From CAJXZP01 sp963974475 (GTDB lineage Bacteria; Bacteroidota; Bacteroidia; Flavobacteriales_G; Salibacteraceae): 64,000 nt of DNA. Location of the stretch: NCBI GenBank assembly GCA_963974475.1, contig CAXBCR010000001.1, positions 62,001 to 126,000 of the forward strand, in the 5' to 3' direction. This document shows positions 43,287 through 52,345 of the stretch, piece after piece; the first letter of the stretch is position 1, and each line of letters starts with the position of its first letter. A program made the translations under genes and the position numbers. The notes beneath the pieces are model-generated. The model was not told where the DNA came from. It did not search any database and saw only the letters and a list, made by a program, of their open reading frames with translations.

Positions 43287-44069
43287 ATGAAAAATTATTC
43301 AGTTATTAAATACGCTTTCGTAGGCATTGTTCTTCTTTTTGTTTTCTCTTTGAATTCTATGGCACAAGTGGCCGGTTCAAAACAAGATAAATTAGTCGAC
43401 CTTTTTGTAATGGGAAGATTTGAAGATTGCTATATTAAAGCCGCAAAAATGACCGAAAGCGATAAATACAAATCAGATAGTGAACCGTACTTGTGGGTTT
43501 CTATGTGTTTGATTGAATTATCGCAAGACCCTGAATTAGAAGAGTTTTATCCGGAAGAAAAAGCGACCAAAGATGCCCTGAAATATGGCACAAAATTCAA
43601 GAAAAAAGACGATAAGTTAAAAAGCAAGGAACAGGATTACATTTATGATGAAAACATCGATTTCATTTATGAATTGATTGAAATGGGGCTTATTAAAGGT
43701 AAAAGTTACCTTGCCATGGATAATTACTCAAAGGCTTCTTATTATTATAAATTAACTTCCAAATTAGACCCCGATAATCAAGAGTGTCAGTTAATTAATG
43801 GAGTGTTGTATTTATATAATAAGAATAGAGAGGGTCAAGACATTGTGGATAATTCAATGGATTATTTCAAACAACGTGCAGAAGCGGGTGGATATGAAGT
43901 AAATGAAAAATCAAGACGCGCCTTTGAAGATGGGTTTATGTATTATTCTAATTACCTAGAATCAAAAGGAAATTCAGATGAGGCATTTAATGTAATTGCA
44001 TTGGCGATTAAACTAGAGCCTAAAAATCAAAAATTTGTTCAACGTTACAAACAATTAAGCGGAGAGTAA
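43287..44069 (+). CDS. Exported TPR-like protein, hypothetical
   Basis: A protein of about 260 residues with a signal peptide (FVGIVLLFVFSLNSMAQ). The mature part is helical and TPR-like (LVDLFVMGRFEDCYIKAAKM, LAMDNYSKASYYYKLTSKLD, SDEAFNVIALAIKLEPKNQK). It is acidic and Lys-rich. The TTG at 43281 is in frame but ATG 43287 is preferred. It lies 19 bp upstream of trmD and probably shares its transcript. The function is unknown, with protein-protein scaffolding typical of such repeats. Confidence 0.78.
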   Translation: MKNYSVIKYAFVGIVLLFVFSLNSMAQVAGSKQDKLVDLFVMGRFEDCYIKAAKMTESDKYKSDSEPYLWVSMCLIELSQDPELEEFYPEEKATKDALKYGTKFKKKDDKLKSKEQDYIYDENIDFIYELIEMGLIKGKSYLAMDNYSKASYYYKLTSKLDPDNQECQLINGVLYLYNKNREGQDIVDNSMDYFKQRAEAGGYEVNEKSRRAFEDGFMYYSNYLESKGNSDEAFNVIALAIKLEPKNQKFVQRYKQLSGE

Positions 44070-44088
44070 TTTTTTCGATTCCATCCAG

Positions 44089-44763
44089 ATGAATATTGAT
44101 ATTATCACGCTTTTTCCTGAAATGTTTGTTGGGCCCTTTTCTGAGTCCATTGTAAAGAGAGCTATTGAAAACAATTCCGTAAAAATAAATTTCCACAACC
44201 CAAGAGATTACAGTACTAGTAAACACAAAAAGGTAGACGACTACCAATTTGGTGGAGGAGCGGGTATGGTAATGCTGGTAGAGCCCTTGGCGCTATTGCT
44301 AGATGAATTAATGGCTAAGACCACGTATGATGCGGTTATTTACATGACCCCAGATGGTGAGCGATTAGAACAAAAAATGCTGAATCAGTATTCTTCTTTC
44401 AAAAATATGATAATTATTAATGGGCATTACAAAGGAATTGACCAACGTATCCGAGACCATTTTGTAACTCATGAAATGTCTATTGGCGATTATGTCCTTT
44501 CGGGAGGCGAATTAGCCACAGCCGTGTTCTGTGATGCCGTTATTCGACTAATTCCTGGAGCCATTGGGGATGGCGCTTCTGCCCTTTCGGACTCATTTCA
44601 AGATGATTTATTGGCTCCTCCCGTGTATACCAGACCTGCAGAATTTAGAGGGTGGAAAGTCCCTGAAATCCTTACTTCAGGTAACTTAAAAGCCATTGAC
44701 GATTGGAGACATGATCAAGCGGTGGAGAAAACGGAAACCCGTAAACCATGGATGCTTGAGTAG
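44089..44763 (+). CDS. trmD: tRNA (guanine-N1-)-methyltransferase
   Basis: A 224-residue SPOUT methyltransferase that methylates G37 of tRNAs with SAM. N-terminus MNIDIITLFPEMF, then DDYQFGGGAGMVMLVEPLA, GHYKGIDQRIRDHFVTHEMS and SIGDYVLSGGELA (knot and SAM site), ending PPVYTRPAEFRGWKVPE. It is full length. It is followed by rplS after 128 bp, the conserved trmD-rplS neighbourhood, but rimM and rpsP are not upstream. Confidence 0.96.
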   Translation: MNIDIITLFPEMFVGPFSESIVKRAIENNSVKINFHNPRDYSTSKHKKVDDYQFGGGAGMVMLVEPLALLLDELMAKTTYDAVIYMTPDGERLEQKMLNQYSSFKNMIIINGHYKGIDQRIRDHFVTHEMSIGDYVLSGGELATAVFCDAVIRLIPGAIGDGASALSDSFQDDLLAPPVYTRPAEFRGWKVPEILTSGNLKAIDDWRHDQAVEKTETRKPWMLE

Positions 44764-44842
44764 ATGAACGCTATGTTTAAAAAAAAAACGAATTTTTTGC
44801 AAAAATTTTGTATCAATAATTAATTATTAAATAAAAACTTCG

Positions 44843-44850
44843 TATTATTG
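44843..44850 (+). promoter_or_regulatory. Putative -7 box for rplS
   Basis: TATTATTG followed by CAG, a one-mismatch TAnnTTTG, lies 41 bp before the ATG at 44892 in the trmD-rplS gap. Confidence 0.45.
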
Positions 44851-44891
44851 CAGCCCCAAATTTATGGGTCGAAAACATTAAGAATAAAAAA

Positions 44892-45242
44892 ATGAATCCG
44901 AAAGTACAGCAAGTTGCAACAAGCAACGTAGAGATAAAAGATCTTCCAAGTTTCAAAGCGGGTGATACCATTACTGTTAACTACAAGATTAAAGAGGGTG
45001 ACAAGGAAAGGGTACAACCTTACCAAGGAGTTTGCCTTAAAAGAACGGGTAAAGGTCATACAGCTACTTTTACGGTTAGAAAAATTACCAACGGAATTGG
45101 AGTAGAAAGAATTTTCCCAATTTCTTCACCATTGATTGAAGAAATCAAGGTGAACAAAGTAGGTGTTGTAAGAAGATCTAAAATTTATTACTTAAGAGAA
45201 AGAACAGGTAAGGCTGCTAGAATTAAGGAAAAAAGAATGTAA
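44892..45242 (+). CDS. rplS: 50S ribosomal protein L19
   Basis: A 116-residue ribosomal protein at the 30S-50S interface. FKAGDTITVNYKIKEGDKER, VQPYQGVCLKRTGKGHTATF, TNGIGVERIFPISSPLIEEI and the C-terminal SKIYYLRERTGKAARIKEKR are typical L19 blocks. It is full length, monocistronic or with trmD, and followed by a strong bidirectional terminator. Confidence 0.97.
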   Translation: MNPKVQQVATSNVEIKDLPSFKAGDTITVNYKIKEGDKERVQPYQGVCLKRTGKGHTATFTVRKITNGIGVERIFPISSPLIEEIKVNKVGVVRRSKIYYLRERTGKAARIKEKRM

Positions 45243-45270
45243 TTTCTTTTTAAGATATTAGTATAAAAAA

Positions 45271-45299
45271 AGCTCGAACAATTGTTCGAGCTTTTTTTA
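45271..45299 (+). terminator. Bidirectional terminator after rplS
   Basis: AGCTCGAACAATTGTTCGAGCT is a perfect 22-bp palindrome flanked by an A-run and a T-run, so it can act on both strands. Confidence 0.93.
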
Positions 45300-45382
45300 T
45301 GACTATTTTTCTCTTTTGGTATAAGTTAAATTTCGACTACAGAATTGTCTACACTTCCTACTTCAACCTTCCGACTTGCGAT

Positions 45383-45850
45383 CTAAAACCGAAGTTTCTT
45401 AATCTTAGGTATCGGTCCGGGACAAAACTCCTGATGGCAATTTACACAAGCGGACATTACTGCATTATAATTTTCCAAATTTGGATCTTTACGAAGGACC
45501 TCCATCTCGCTTAACCAGCCACGTGCAAACCCAAAATAGGTATCATTAATCTCTGCTGGATTAGTCGCTTCAGCAGTTAAAATACCATCGTATCCATACA
45601 GTAAAGAATCCGGGATAGTTTCATTTGAATTTAAGTACGCATGAGCCACCTCCAAATTCGCATACATCCTGCGCATTTCTTTCGCTAATGGACTTGCTTT
45701 ATACACTACTCCACTTGTTTTCTTCAGCGGTGTTGCTACCGTACTAGTTCCTCTTTTTGAAGCCGGTCTATCAGCTGTTTCAGAACAACTTCCAAAAAAA
45801 ATAGCTATCCCCAAAGCGAGAATAGCTACTTGCGTAAATTTAGTCCACAT
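45383..45850 (-). CDS. Lipoprotein with a single c-type haem motif
   Basis: About 155 residues from the ATG at 45850: a signal peptide (TKFTQVAILALGIAIFFGSC) with an acylated Cys, and near the C-terminus MSACVNCHQEFCPGPIPKIK, one CXXCH haem-c site (CVNCH). The helical mature domain (LAKEMRRMYANLEVAHAYLN) suits a small monohaem cytochrome c. The upstream-start version (45928) would hide the signal peptide inside the previous gene. The chosen ATG overlaps the stop of the DUF4920 gene by 11 nt. The ResB/CcsA-type protein at the window start could mature it. Confidence 0.8.
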   Translation of the reverse strand: MWTKFTQVAILALGIAIFFGSCSETADRPASKRGTSTVATPLKKTSGVVYKASPLAKEMRRMYANLEVAHAYLNSNETIPDSLLYGYDGILTAEATNPAEINDTYFGFARGWLSEMEVLRKDPNLENYNAVMSACVNCHQEFCPGPIPKIKKLRF

Positions 45851-46358
45851 ATACTCCCGTGGCTTCATATGAAAGTGTAATGATAGGTTCTGTAATTTTA
45901 TCCAACGAATCCTGTGTTGCATTCGCATCCATTGCGTAATGTCTCAATTGCTCTACAGTAAGGGTGTCGTAATACAATGTTCCATTTAATGTGGTAGAAT
46001 GACCTTCTGAATCTAGAGGTACAAAAAAATCGTAATCTTTAAAAGAAACTCGAATATCTTCATCACCTGGAGATACTTTCATCCAACATCCTTTTTTCTT
46101 GCAGTTTTCTGTAATTTCAGAAGTGAACATTACTTCTTTTGGTTGTCCATCAAAACTAGCTAATACTGCCACAAATTCATCATTCGAAATAGCTGCTGAT
46201 TTGTCAAATTCTGCACCTGCGAAATAAGGGTAGACATTTGCTTCTTCCATTACCACTACTTCTTCAGTAATTTCATTCGTTTGTTCAGCCTCTTTGGGCG
46301 CTTCTGAGCAACTTACCAAGTATAAAAGACCTGGTAATAAATACAATAATTTTTTCAT
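45840..46358 (-). CDS. DUF4920 lipoprotein
   Basis: A 172-residue lipoprotein: KKLLYLLPGLLYLVSC with lipobox Cys near residue 17, an acidic linker, then the DUF4920 domain (FTSEITENCKKKGCWMKVSP, VSFKDYDFFVPLDSEGHSTT). The conserved C-x-x-x-G-C-W-M suggests a Cys pair that might bind metal or form a disulfide. It ends in VYVD* within ATGTGGACTAA, which also starts the haem lipoprotein gene, so they are tightly coupled. The function is unknown; an envelope redox or metal role is plausible. Confidence 0.85.
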   Translation of the reverse strand: MKKLLYLLPGLLYLVSCSEAPKEAEQTNEITEEVVVMEEANVYPYFAGAEFDKSAAISNDEFVAVLASFDGQPKEVMFTSEITENCKKKGCWMKVSPGDEDIRVSFKDYDFFVPLDSEGHSTTLNGTLYYDTLTVEQLRHYAMDANATQDSLDKITEPIITLSYEATGVYVD

Positions 46359-46374
46359 CTTTAAAATGTTATGT

Positions 46375-48186
46375 TTAGTGAATCAAATGTAATTCATAAT
46401 CGCTATTCTGCATGATAAACCCGCCTTGATTTTCAAACCCACTTTGGTCACCTACTTTTATCAAGTCAAAGCCTATAGAAAGTCCTGTTTTAGGTTGCAC
46501 AGATATGTACTCCTCCCAATTTCCGTTAGATGAAAACATTGCAGTCCCAAAATATAATCCAATATCAAATGCTAGAAATGTATTTAGGGTTGGATCAGTA
46601 ATATATTTTGCACGGTAATTACCCACAAAATCATCCACCCTATGATCCGAATAATTTACATTCTGTTGTACAGGATAGGACACCTTTAAGGCTTGTAGAT
46701 AGGATAAATCAATCGATTTCATGTACTGCCAACTATCCAAACCAAACACTCTTATTTCCGTTTCTTTATCCTCTAATCGATAAAATATTGAAAGTGCTGA
46801 AGAAACAAATGACTGATTATCGCTAATCAAAGCGACATAATTTACTTCTCCTTTTTTTATTGTACGTTCAAAATTTGCTTTACTCGCCTGCCAAATTCGA
46901 TGAATTGGAATAGAATCATTTACCCTATTATTAAAATGTTTTTGAAAAATTAATGCCTTCCGCTTATCTGAATCATTTCCATCCTGAATAATCACCACGT
47001 TTGAATCTTTATACGCCACTCCCATAAAATTAGCCAAATGAACCACTTGCGAGGTAGCCGATGAATGTGCCTTAATTACATACTTATTGGCTAGTAATAA
47101 TTTGGAAGAAATTTTTGTTGGACTTACAATAGGTATGTGCAATTCTTTCGCTTTAGTAGCGATATATTCAAAATTAGATTGAAAAATTGGTCCTACAAAC
47201 AGCTTGAACCCTGTGAAATCTGTCTCATTTACCAACTCCTTACACGTTATTGAATCCTTCTTGGTATCAAAATACACCACCTCCACATGGTAGCCCAGCT
47301 GAACCAAAGAGTCCATTGCAATGTTAAAACCTCGCATAAATTCCAAAGATTTTTGAGTAAACACGTACAAATTTTCATTCTCATTTTCTTCCTGATTCGC
47401 TAAATTTATCTCGGTACAAAAGGGCAAAAACACTCCAATCTTTAAGGTGTCATTAGTATTCAAAGTAGTTGAAAAAACAGAATCATTTAATACGTTTTGC
47501 AACGTGTCACCAGATACAAAATCGGGGCTTACAATTGGAATTCGAATACTTGTTCCTACTTGCAAACCTTTTACCAATCCATCATTCACCATTTGAATAG
47601 AATCAGCGCTCACATTATATTTTTTTGACAAGGAATAGAGGGTTTCTTGGGGTAGCACTTCGTGCAAGGTCAATGAATCATGAGCAGGCTTTCGAAAGTC
47701 AATATCGGTAGTCGCAGAATCTTTTTCCGGAATGAATGGAACCTTTACTACCATCCCAATTCTTAAACCGGACACCAATTCTGGGTTATACTTTTCCAAT
47801 TCCTTTATCGAAATTTGATACTTTTTAGATAACGCGTATAACGTCTCCTTTTTCAATACTTCATGATAAATGGTGTCGCCAGATAATATTACTTCCGACT
47901 TTTTCGCCTCTTTCTTATTGATATCCTTCACCGGAATACGAAGGGTTTGACCAATCCGAACCCCATAGTTTTCTACTTCAGGGTTTGCATTTAGCACCTC
48001 TTCTACTGTAACCGAATACATTTTTGAAATAGCATACAATGTTTGCCCTTTGACTACCGAATGGATAATAAACTCACCGGCATCTGTCTTCACCTTTCTA
48101 ATTTCCGAGGTTTCCTGCGCTATGCATGACTCAGAAAAACCCCAAATTAAAAAACCGATAAACAGAAACCGAAAAATTACCTTCAT
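46375..48186 (-). CDS. LysM-domain protein fused to a periplasmic-binding-protein-like receptor domain
   Basis: About 603 residues from the ATG at 48186: a signal peptide (KVIFRFLFIGFLIWGFSESC), three LysM domains at about residues 40-85, 100-145 and 168-212 (for example SVVKGQTLYAISKMYSVTVE and EVLKKETLYALSKKYQISIK), then a type I periplasmic-binding fold at about 245-595 (KIGVFLPFCTEINLANQEEN, SPTKISSKLLLANKYVIKAH). LysM binds peptidoglycan, so the receptor-like domain would be anchored at the wall. The ligand is unknown. Similar fusions are frequent in Bacteroidota and none has a clear role. The longer start at 48207 is less likely. Confidence 0.85.
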   Translation of the reverse strand: MKVIFRFLFIGFLIWGFSESCIAQETSEIRKVKTDAGEFIIHSVVKGQTLYAISKMYSVTVEEVLNANPEVENYGVRIGQTLRIPVKDINKKEAKKSEVILSGDTIYHEVLKKETLYALSKKYQISIKELEKYNPELVSGLRIGMVVKVPFIPEKDSATTDIDFRKPAHDSLTLHEVLPQETLYSLSKKYNVSADSIQMVNDGLVKGLQVGTSIRIPIVSPDFVSGDTLQNVLNDSVFSTTLNTNDTLKIGVFLPFCTEINLANQEENENENLYVFTQKSLEFMRGFNIAMDSLVQLGYHVEVVYFDTKKDSITCKELVNETDFTGFKLFVGPIFQSNFEYIATKAKELHIPIVSPTKISSKLLLANKYVIKAHSSATSQVVHLANFMGVAYKDSNVVIIQDGNDSDKRKALIFQKHFNNRVNDSIPIHRIWQASKANFERTIKKGEVNYVALISDNQSFVSSALSIFYRLEDKETEIRVFGLDSWQYMKSIDLSYLQALKVSYPVQQNVNYSDHRVDDFVGNYRAKYITDPTLNTFLAFDIGLYFGTAMFSSNGNWEEYISVQPKTGLSIGFDLIKVGDQSGFENQGGFIMQNSDYELHLIH

Positions 48187-48432
48187 ACCCCTAAATTGAA
48201 TCAACAACCAAACTTATAATTAAATTCCAAAACCTACACCCCTCTGACAAATTTCAAACCGAAAATTATTTACTACAAATTCATTTCACAGACTTATGAA
48301 ATGAGTCCCGTTTCTTTAGTAGCCTAATTTTTAGGTGTGTTACCCCACTTATAAACTTAAATGAATTGGATAGTATTTACTTAAACAATCGCTCAATCTT
48401 GACCCAATAAATCTATTATCTATTAACCTTTT

Positions 48433-49965
48433 TTACTCCCATTCAATGGTAGCAGGAGGCTTAGAGCTAATATCATAAACCACTCGGTTTACACCAGATA
48501 CTTTATTAATGATGTCGTTAGAAACTTTAGCTAAAAACTCGTACGGTAAATGAACCCAATCCGCGGTCATTCCATCCGTAGATTCCACCGCACGCAATGC
48601 AACTGCATTTTCATAGGTTCGTTCATCACCCATAACACCAACAGATTTTACAGGAAGCAACATTACACCGGCTTGCCAAACAGAATCGTATAATCCCGAA
48701 CTTTTTAAACCATCAATAAAAATAGCATCCACATCCTGTAATAAACGAACTTTATCAGCGGTTACGTCACCTAAAATACGAATAGCTAACCCCGGTCCAG
48801 GAAACGGATGACGACCTAATAATTCAGGCGATAAGCCCATTGCTTTACCTACTCTTCTTACTTCATCTTTAAATAATGAACGAAGGGGTTCTACAATTTT
48901 TAATTTCATATAATCTGGTAAACCACCCACATTATGATGCGATTTTATGGTCGCAGATGGACCACCTGTAGCAGAAACAGACTCGATAACATCGGGATAA
49001 ATCGTTCCCTGTGCCAACCAAGTTACGTTTTCAATCAAATGGGACTCTTCATCAAACACCTCAATGAAAGCATTCCCAATGGCTTTTCTTTTTTTCTCTG
49101 GATCACTTAATCCGGCTAATGCAGTGTAAAACTTTGCACTTGCATCTACACCTTTTACATTAAGACCCAACCCTTTATATTGCTCTAAAACACTATTAAA
49201 CTCATTTTTACGCAACAAACCGTTATTTACAAAAATGCAGTACAGATTTTTGCCAATAGCACGATGTAACAACATTGCAGCCACCGAGGAATCCACCCCG
49301 CCTGAAAGCCCAAGAACCACACGATCATCGCCAAGTTTAGCTTTAAGCTCAGCCACGGTGGTATCCACAAAAGAATCAGGCGTCCAATCTTGAATACATC
49401 CACAAATATCCACCAAGAAATTTCCTAGCAACTTTGCCCCATCGGTAGAGTGGTAAACCTCCGGATGAAATTGGATTCCAAAAATATTAGAATTATCAAA
49501 ATGAAATCCTGCCACCTCAACATCCGAGGTACTGCAAATTACTTTCGCTCCGTTAGGTGGTACATTAATAGTATCGCCATGCGACATCCAAACTTGAGAA
49601 TTGCTACCCACTCCTTTCATGAGTCTGCTACCCGCATCAACAAACGATAAATTAGCCCGACCATATTCTCTCGTTTCTGAAGGATATACTTCACCACCAT
49701 TAGATTGAGCTAAAAATTGAGCTCCGTAGCACACACCTAATAAAGGAATATCTTTTGAAATTTTTGACAAATCAGGAACTGGATTATTCTCGTCACGCAC
49801 AGAAAATGGACTTCCCGATAAAATCACACCTTTTACTCCAGCATCAATATCCGGAATCTTATTAAATGGATGAATCTCACAATAAATATTTTGCTCTCTA
49901 ACACGTCTTGCAATAAGCTGTGTATACTGTGAACCGAAGTCCAAAATGATGATTTTTTCTTGCAT
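48433..49965 (-). CDS. guaA: GMP synthase (glutamine-hydrolysing)
   Basis: A 510-residue cytosolic enzyme converting XMP to GMP. The N-terminal class I glutamine amidotransferase has LDFGSQYTQLIARRVRE, GVCYGAQFLAQSNGGEV (nucleophile Cys) and FGIQFHPEVYHS. The ATP-pyrophosphatase loop is VVLGLSGGVDSSVAAMLL, and the C-terminal dimer domain ends KPPATIEWE. It is full length. The start is ATG 49965 rather than TTG 49971. A -7 box TACATTTG lies three bases upstream of the ATG. Confidence 0.97.
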   Translation of the reverse strand: MQEKIIILDFGSQYTQLIARRVREQNIYCEIHPFNKIPDIDAGVKGVILSGSPFSVRDENNPVPDLSKISKDIPLLGVCYGAQFLAQSNGGEVYPSETREYGRANLSFVDAGSRLMKGVGSNSQVWMSHGDTINVPPNGAKVICSTSDVEVAGFHFDNSNIFGIQFHPEVYHSTDGAKLLGNFLVDICGCIQDWTPDSFVDTTVAELKAKLGDDRVVLGLSGGVDSSVAAMLLHRAIGKNLYCIFVNNGLLRKNEFNSVLEQYKGLGLNVKGVDASAKFYTALAGLSDPEKKRKAIGNAFIEVFDEESHLIENVTWLAQGTIYPDVIESVSATGGPSATIKSHHNVGGLPDYMKLKIVEPLRSLFKDEVRRVGKAMGLSPELLGRHPFPGPGLAIRILGDVTADKVRLLQDVDAIFIDGLKSSGLYDSVWQAGVMLLPVKSVGVMGDERTYENAVALRAVESTDGMTADWVHLPYEFLAKVSNDIINKVSGVNRVVYDISSKPPATIEWE

Positions 49966-49968
49966 GTG

Positions 49969-49976
49969 CAAATGTA
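49969..49976 (-). promoter_or_regulatory. Putative -7 box directly at the guaA start
   Basis: The minus strand reads TACATTTG, then CAC, then ATG (49965). Initiation 5-7 nt after the box would lie at or just inside the ATG, so the guaA mRNA would be leaderless and could not carry a 5' purine riboswitch. Confidence 0.5.
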
Positions 49977-50168
49977 AAAATCTCCCACTTTAAAAACTAA
50001 CCTCCATGACCAATTTAACCAGTGAATTTTTCACCATAATATTGGCATTACTTTTTTTTCAGATATACACATGAGTACTACTAACTAAGCAGTTGAAAAT
50101 GAGTAAAATTAAAACCTCAATTTATCATCCCTTCACAAAAAAATAGCCCATTCCTGCACATTGGCACC
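49977..50168. other. Intergenic region with no recognised feature
   Basis: AT-rich DNA between guaA and dispersed-repeat copy A. No ORF or hairpin noted. Confidence 0.4.
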
Positions 50169-50525
50169 GCTTCCACCTTCGAAACCTCAGGCAGCACTAT
50201 TAATTAGCCTAATCAATTACAATTTTCCCTCACAAAATAAAACCACATTCCAAATCATCATCCCGAATACATCCGTCCTATAATAGGACCAGGATTAAAA
50301 CAAGAGAAATAAATTCGATTTTAGAACAAAGCTGCTTGAGTTACGTTAAGTAGATTAGCAACGAATCGGATTAAAAATAGGAGCTCTTTTTACATGAATT
50401 TTCATTCTGATAGTTCCAAAAGTTGCTTCTTTAAGACATGCTTTTTATTCGCACCACCTACCTTTCAAAGGTGCTCACCGGAAAACGGTTCGGTTGTTTC
50501 TTTTTTACGCTAAAAAAGAAGTAAT
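50169..50525 (+). repeat. Dispersed repeat element, copy A
   Basis: It begins CGCTTCCACCTTCGAAACCT and ends TTTCTTTTTTACGCTAAAAA plus AGAAG. The shared internal landmarks are CGTCCTATAATAGGA, AATTCGATTTTAG-ACAAAGCTG, TTACGTTAAG and TTTAAGACATGC. It carries a private insertion (about 50451-50495) with its own palindrome CACCTACCTTTCAAAGGTG. It shares order and sequence with copies B, C and D at 57.6-58.9 kb. I see no long ORF. Confidence 0.8.
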
Positions 50526-50571
50526 AGTTAAAATCTCAAAATTCTAAAACTCACTCCCATCAAAAAAACCA

Positions 50572-52173
50572 CTACTTCACCGTCAGAATAAACATCCGAT
50601 CATCAAAAGGTGATACATTTTCATGAATCACCCTCAAAAACCCATCCCCATACGCAGATGCCATTTCCAAATAATTAACCCTTCTTTCCTGAAAAACACC
50701 AGATGGATAAATGGATTCTCGTATACTATGCAATCGATCCAATTTCACTCCTTGCTTACGTTTAACCGACTTCATTATTTTTCGGTCCAATTTTTTCAGC
50801 TCTCTCAAAAAACCCTGCTTGGTACTCTTTAATGATTTAATTAATTCCGGGTCAAATTCCTCCAACTCAGATAATAAGCCTTTAATTTTTTGATGTACCT
50901 CCGAATTATGCTGGGTTAACTTTTCTTGAAAAGGATTATCATTTTTAAGAAGAATTTTTATTTGTTCATTTTCAGGCAAAAATAACTGCGGGATAGTTAG
51001 ACAACAATCCAAAACCTTTTTAGCCGATTTCTTTTCAAGTACTAAAAATGCGTCTCTAATTTGTAGCAAAGGAAAGGAAACTCCGTAGAATTCAAACGTA
51101 CTTTTTAATTCTAACCAGTACGCCACTTCAGCACCTCCACCAACATAAACCACATTAGGTAAAATCAATTCTTGGTACAATGGACGCATTAACGCGTTCG
51201 GACTGAAGCGTTCTGGGTAATTCTTTAATTCTTGTAGTATTTCAGGTTCGGTAAATTCTATTTCCGTATCGTTAACCTTATATTTACCATCCTCATAAAT
51301 GATTCGTTCGCGTAATCCTGAAACGACATAAAATAAATTTATTTCGCGTGGTGTAACCTGTGCCGCATAAATAGGTGGAAACGAGTCAACTGTTTCATTT
51401 ACCAACACCACCGTTTTTTGCTCCAATAGCTCTTGCTTAACTATAGGGCTAAAAAGTGATTTCAATTTAGCATCATTCCCGTCTAAAATAACCAACCCAT
51501 CCTTTTCAAAAAGAGTATTTACAAAATAACGAGTAGCTGCGGCCAAATTAGAATGTTCCACATAGGCTTTTCGAACCAATTGAATTAGCTCCTGATTTTG
51601 CAAATCATTCCCTAAAACCTGTTCCAATTGGCTCACTACTTCTCCTAAACCTTCGGTAGAAAACTCACCCACCATTCCGGTTTGATCCGATTGCCATTCC
51701 AATCGTTCTCCATTCACGTATGTGTGGTTTATTTCCTCAAAGTCGTGATCCTCTGTGGCCATCCAATACACAGGCACAAAATGGTAACTAGGATACTTCT
51801 CACTCAAAACTTGAGCTCCTTTTATGACCGAAATAATTTTATAAATAAAGTACAACGGACCAGTAAATAGGTTTAGTTGGTGTCCTGTTGTAATGGTATA
51901 CGTATTTTTGTTTTGTAAGGATTGTATGTTTTTTGTTACAATTTTCGAAGTTTCAAAGTCCGTATATTGACGTTCCAGAGCGTCCGTCAAAACAGGTCTA
52001 TTCGGTTCGGAAAGTTTTTGTTTATTCTCAATTACATGGATAACATTTTCAATGGTTGATTCAAAATCATACAAATGACTTATGTTTTCATCCCCTCTCA
52101 AATAGGCTCGCGTCAACTTTGCCAGCATTCCAGCATCATCATACGAAATAGCTTCTCTCTTTACCTTCACCAC
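50572..52173 (-). CDS. bshC: Bacillithiol biosynthesis cysteine-adding enzyme
   Basis: A 533-residue cytosolic enzyme that adds cysteine to GlcN-malate to complete bacillithiol. TYTITTGHQLNLFTGPLYFI, YHFVPVYWMATEDHDFEEIN, LLQIRDAFLVLEKKSAKKVL and a C-terminal coiled coil match BshC. It is full length. The start is GTG (52173 or the adjacent GTG at 52170), and no ATG is available before conserved sequence. A -7 box ends 2-5 nt upstream, so the mRNA is probably leaderless. Bacillithiol use would complement the OhrR-like regulator and thiol genes elsewhere in the window. Confidence 0.94.
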   Translation of the reverse strand: MVKVKREAISYDDAGMLAKLTRAYLRGDENISHLYDFESTIENVIHVIENKQKLSEPNRPVLTDALERQYTDFETSKIVTKNIQSLQNKNTYTITTGHQLNLFTGPLYFIYKIISVIKGAQVLSEKYPSYHFVPVYWMATEDHDFEEINHTYVNGERLEWQSDQTGMVGEFSTEGLGEVVSQLEQVLGNDLQNQELIQLVRKAYVEHSNLAAATRYFVNTLFEKDGLVILDGNDAKLKSLFSPIVKQELLEQKTVVLVNETVDSFPPIYAAQVTPREINLFYVVSGLRERIIYEDGKYKVNDTEIEFTEPEILQELKNYPERFSPNALMRPLYQELILPNVVYVGGGAEVAYWLELKSTFEFYGVSFPLLQIRDAFLVLEKKSAKKVLDCCLTIPQLFLPENEQIKILLKNDNPFQEKLTQHNSEVHQKIKGLLSELEEFDPELIKSLKSTKQGFLRELKKLDRKIMKSVKRKQGVKLDRLHSIRESIYPSGVFQERRVNYLEMASAYGDGFLRVIHENVSPFDDRMFILTVK

Positions 52174-52174
52174 G

Positions 52175-52182
52175 CAAATGTA
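52175..52182 (-). promoter_or_regulatory. Putative -7 box directly at the bshC start
   Basis: The minus strand reads TACATTTGC immediately followed by GTGGTG. Initiation 5-6 nt after the box falls on the second GTG. Confidence 0.5.
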
Positions 52183-52345
52183 GCATAAGCAAGATTCAAT
52201 TGAATAATCTACTATTATAAATTTTGGTTAATTTACGGCCGGTTTATCCTACCAAGAAATCATACAAAACACACAGGTATTTTTGTAAGTTAAATGGAAT
52301 TAACCCATTATATTCCAACTAGAAACCGATGAAATGGCAATCTAT

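Noticed and set aside
49977..50168. Purine riboswitch upstream of guaA
   Set aside because: No conserved riboswitch core was seen, and the -7 box on the start codon leaves no leader for one.
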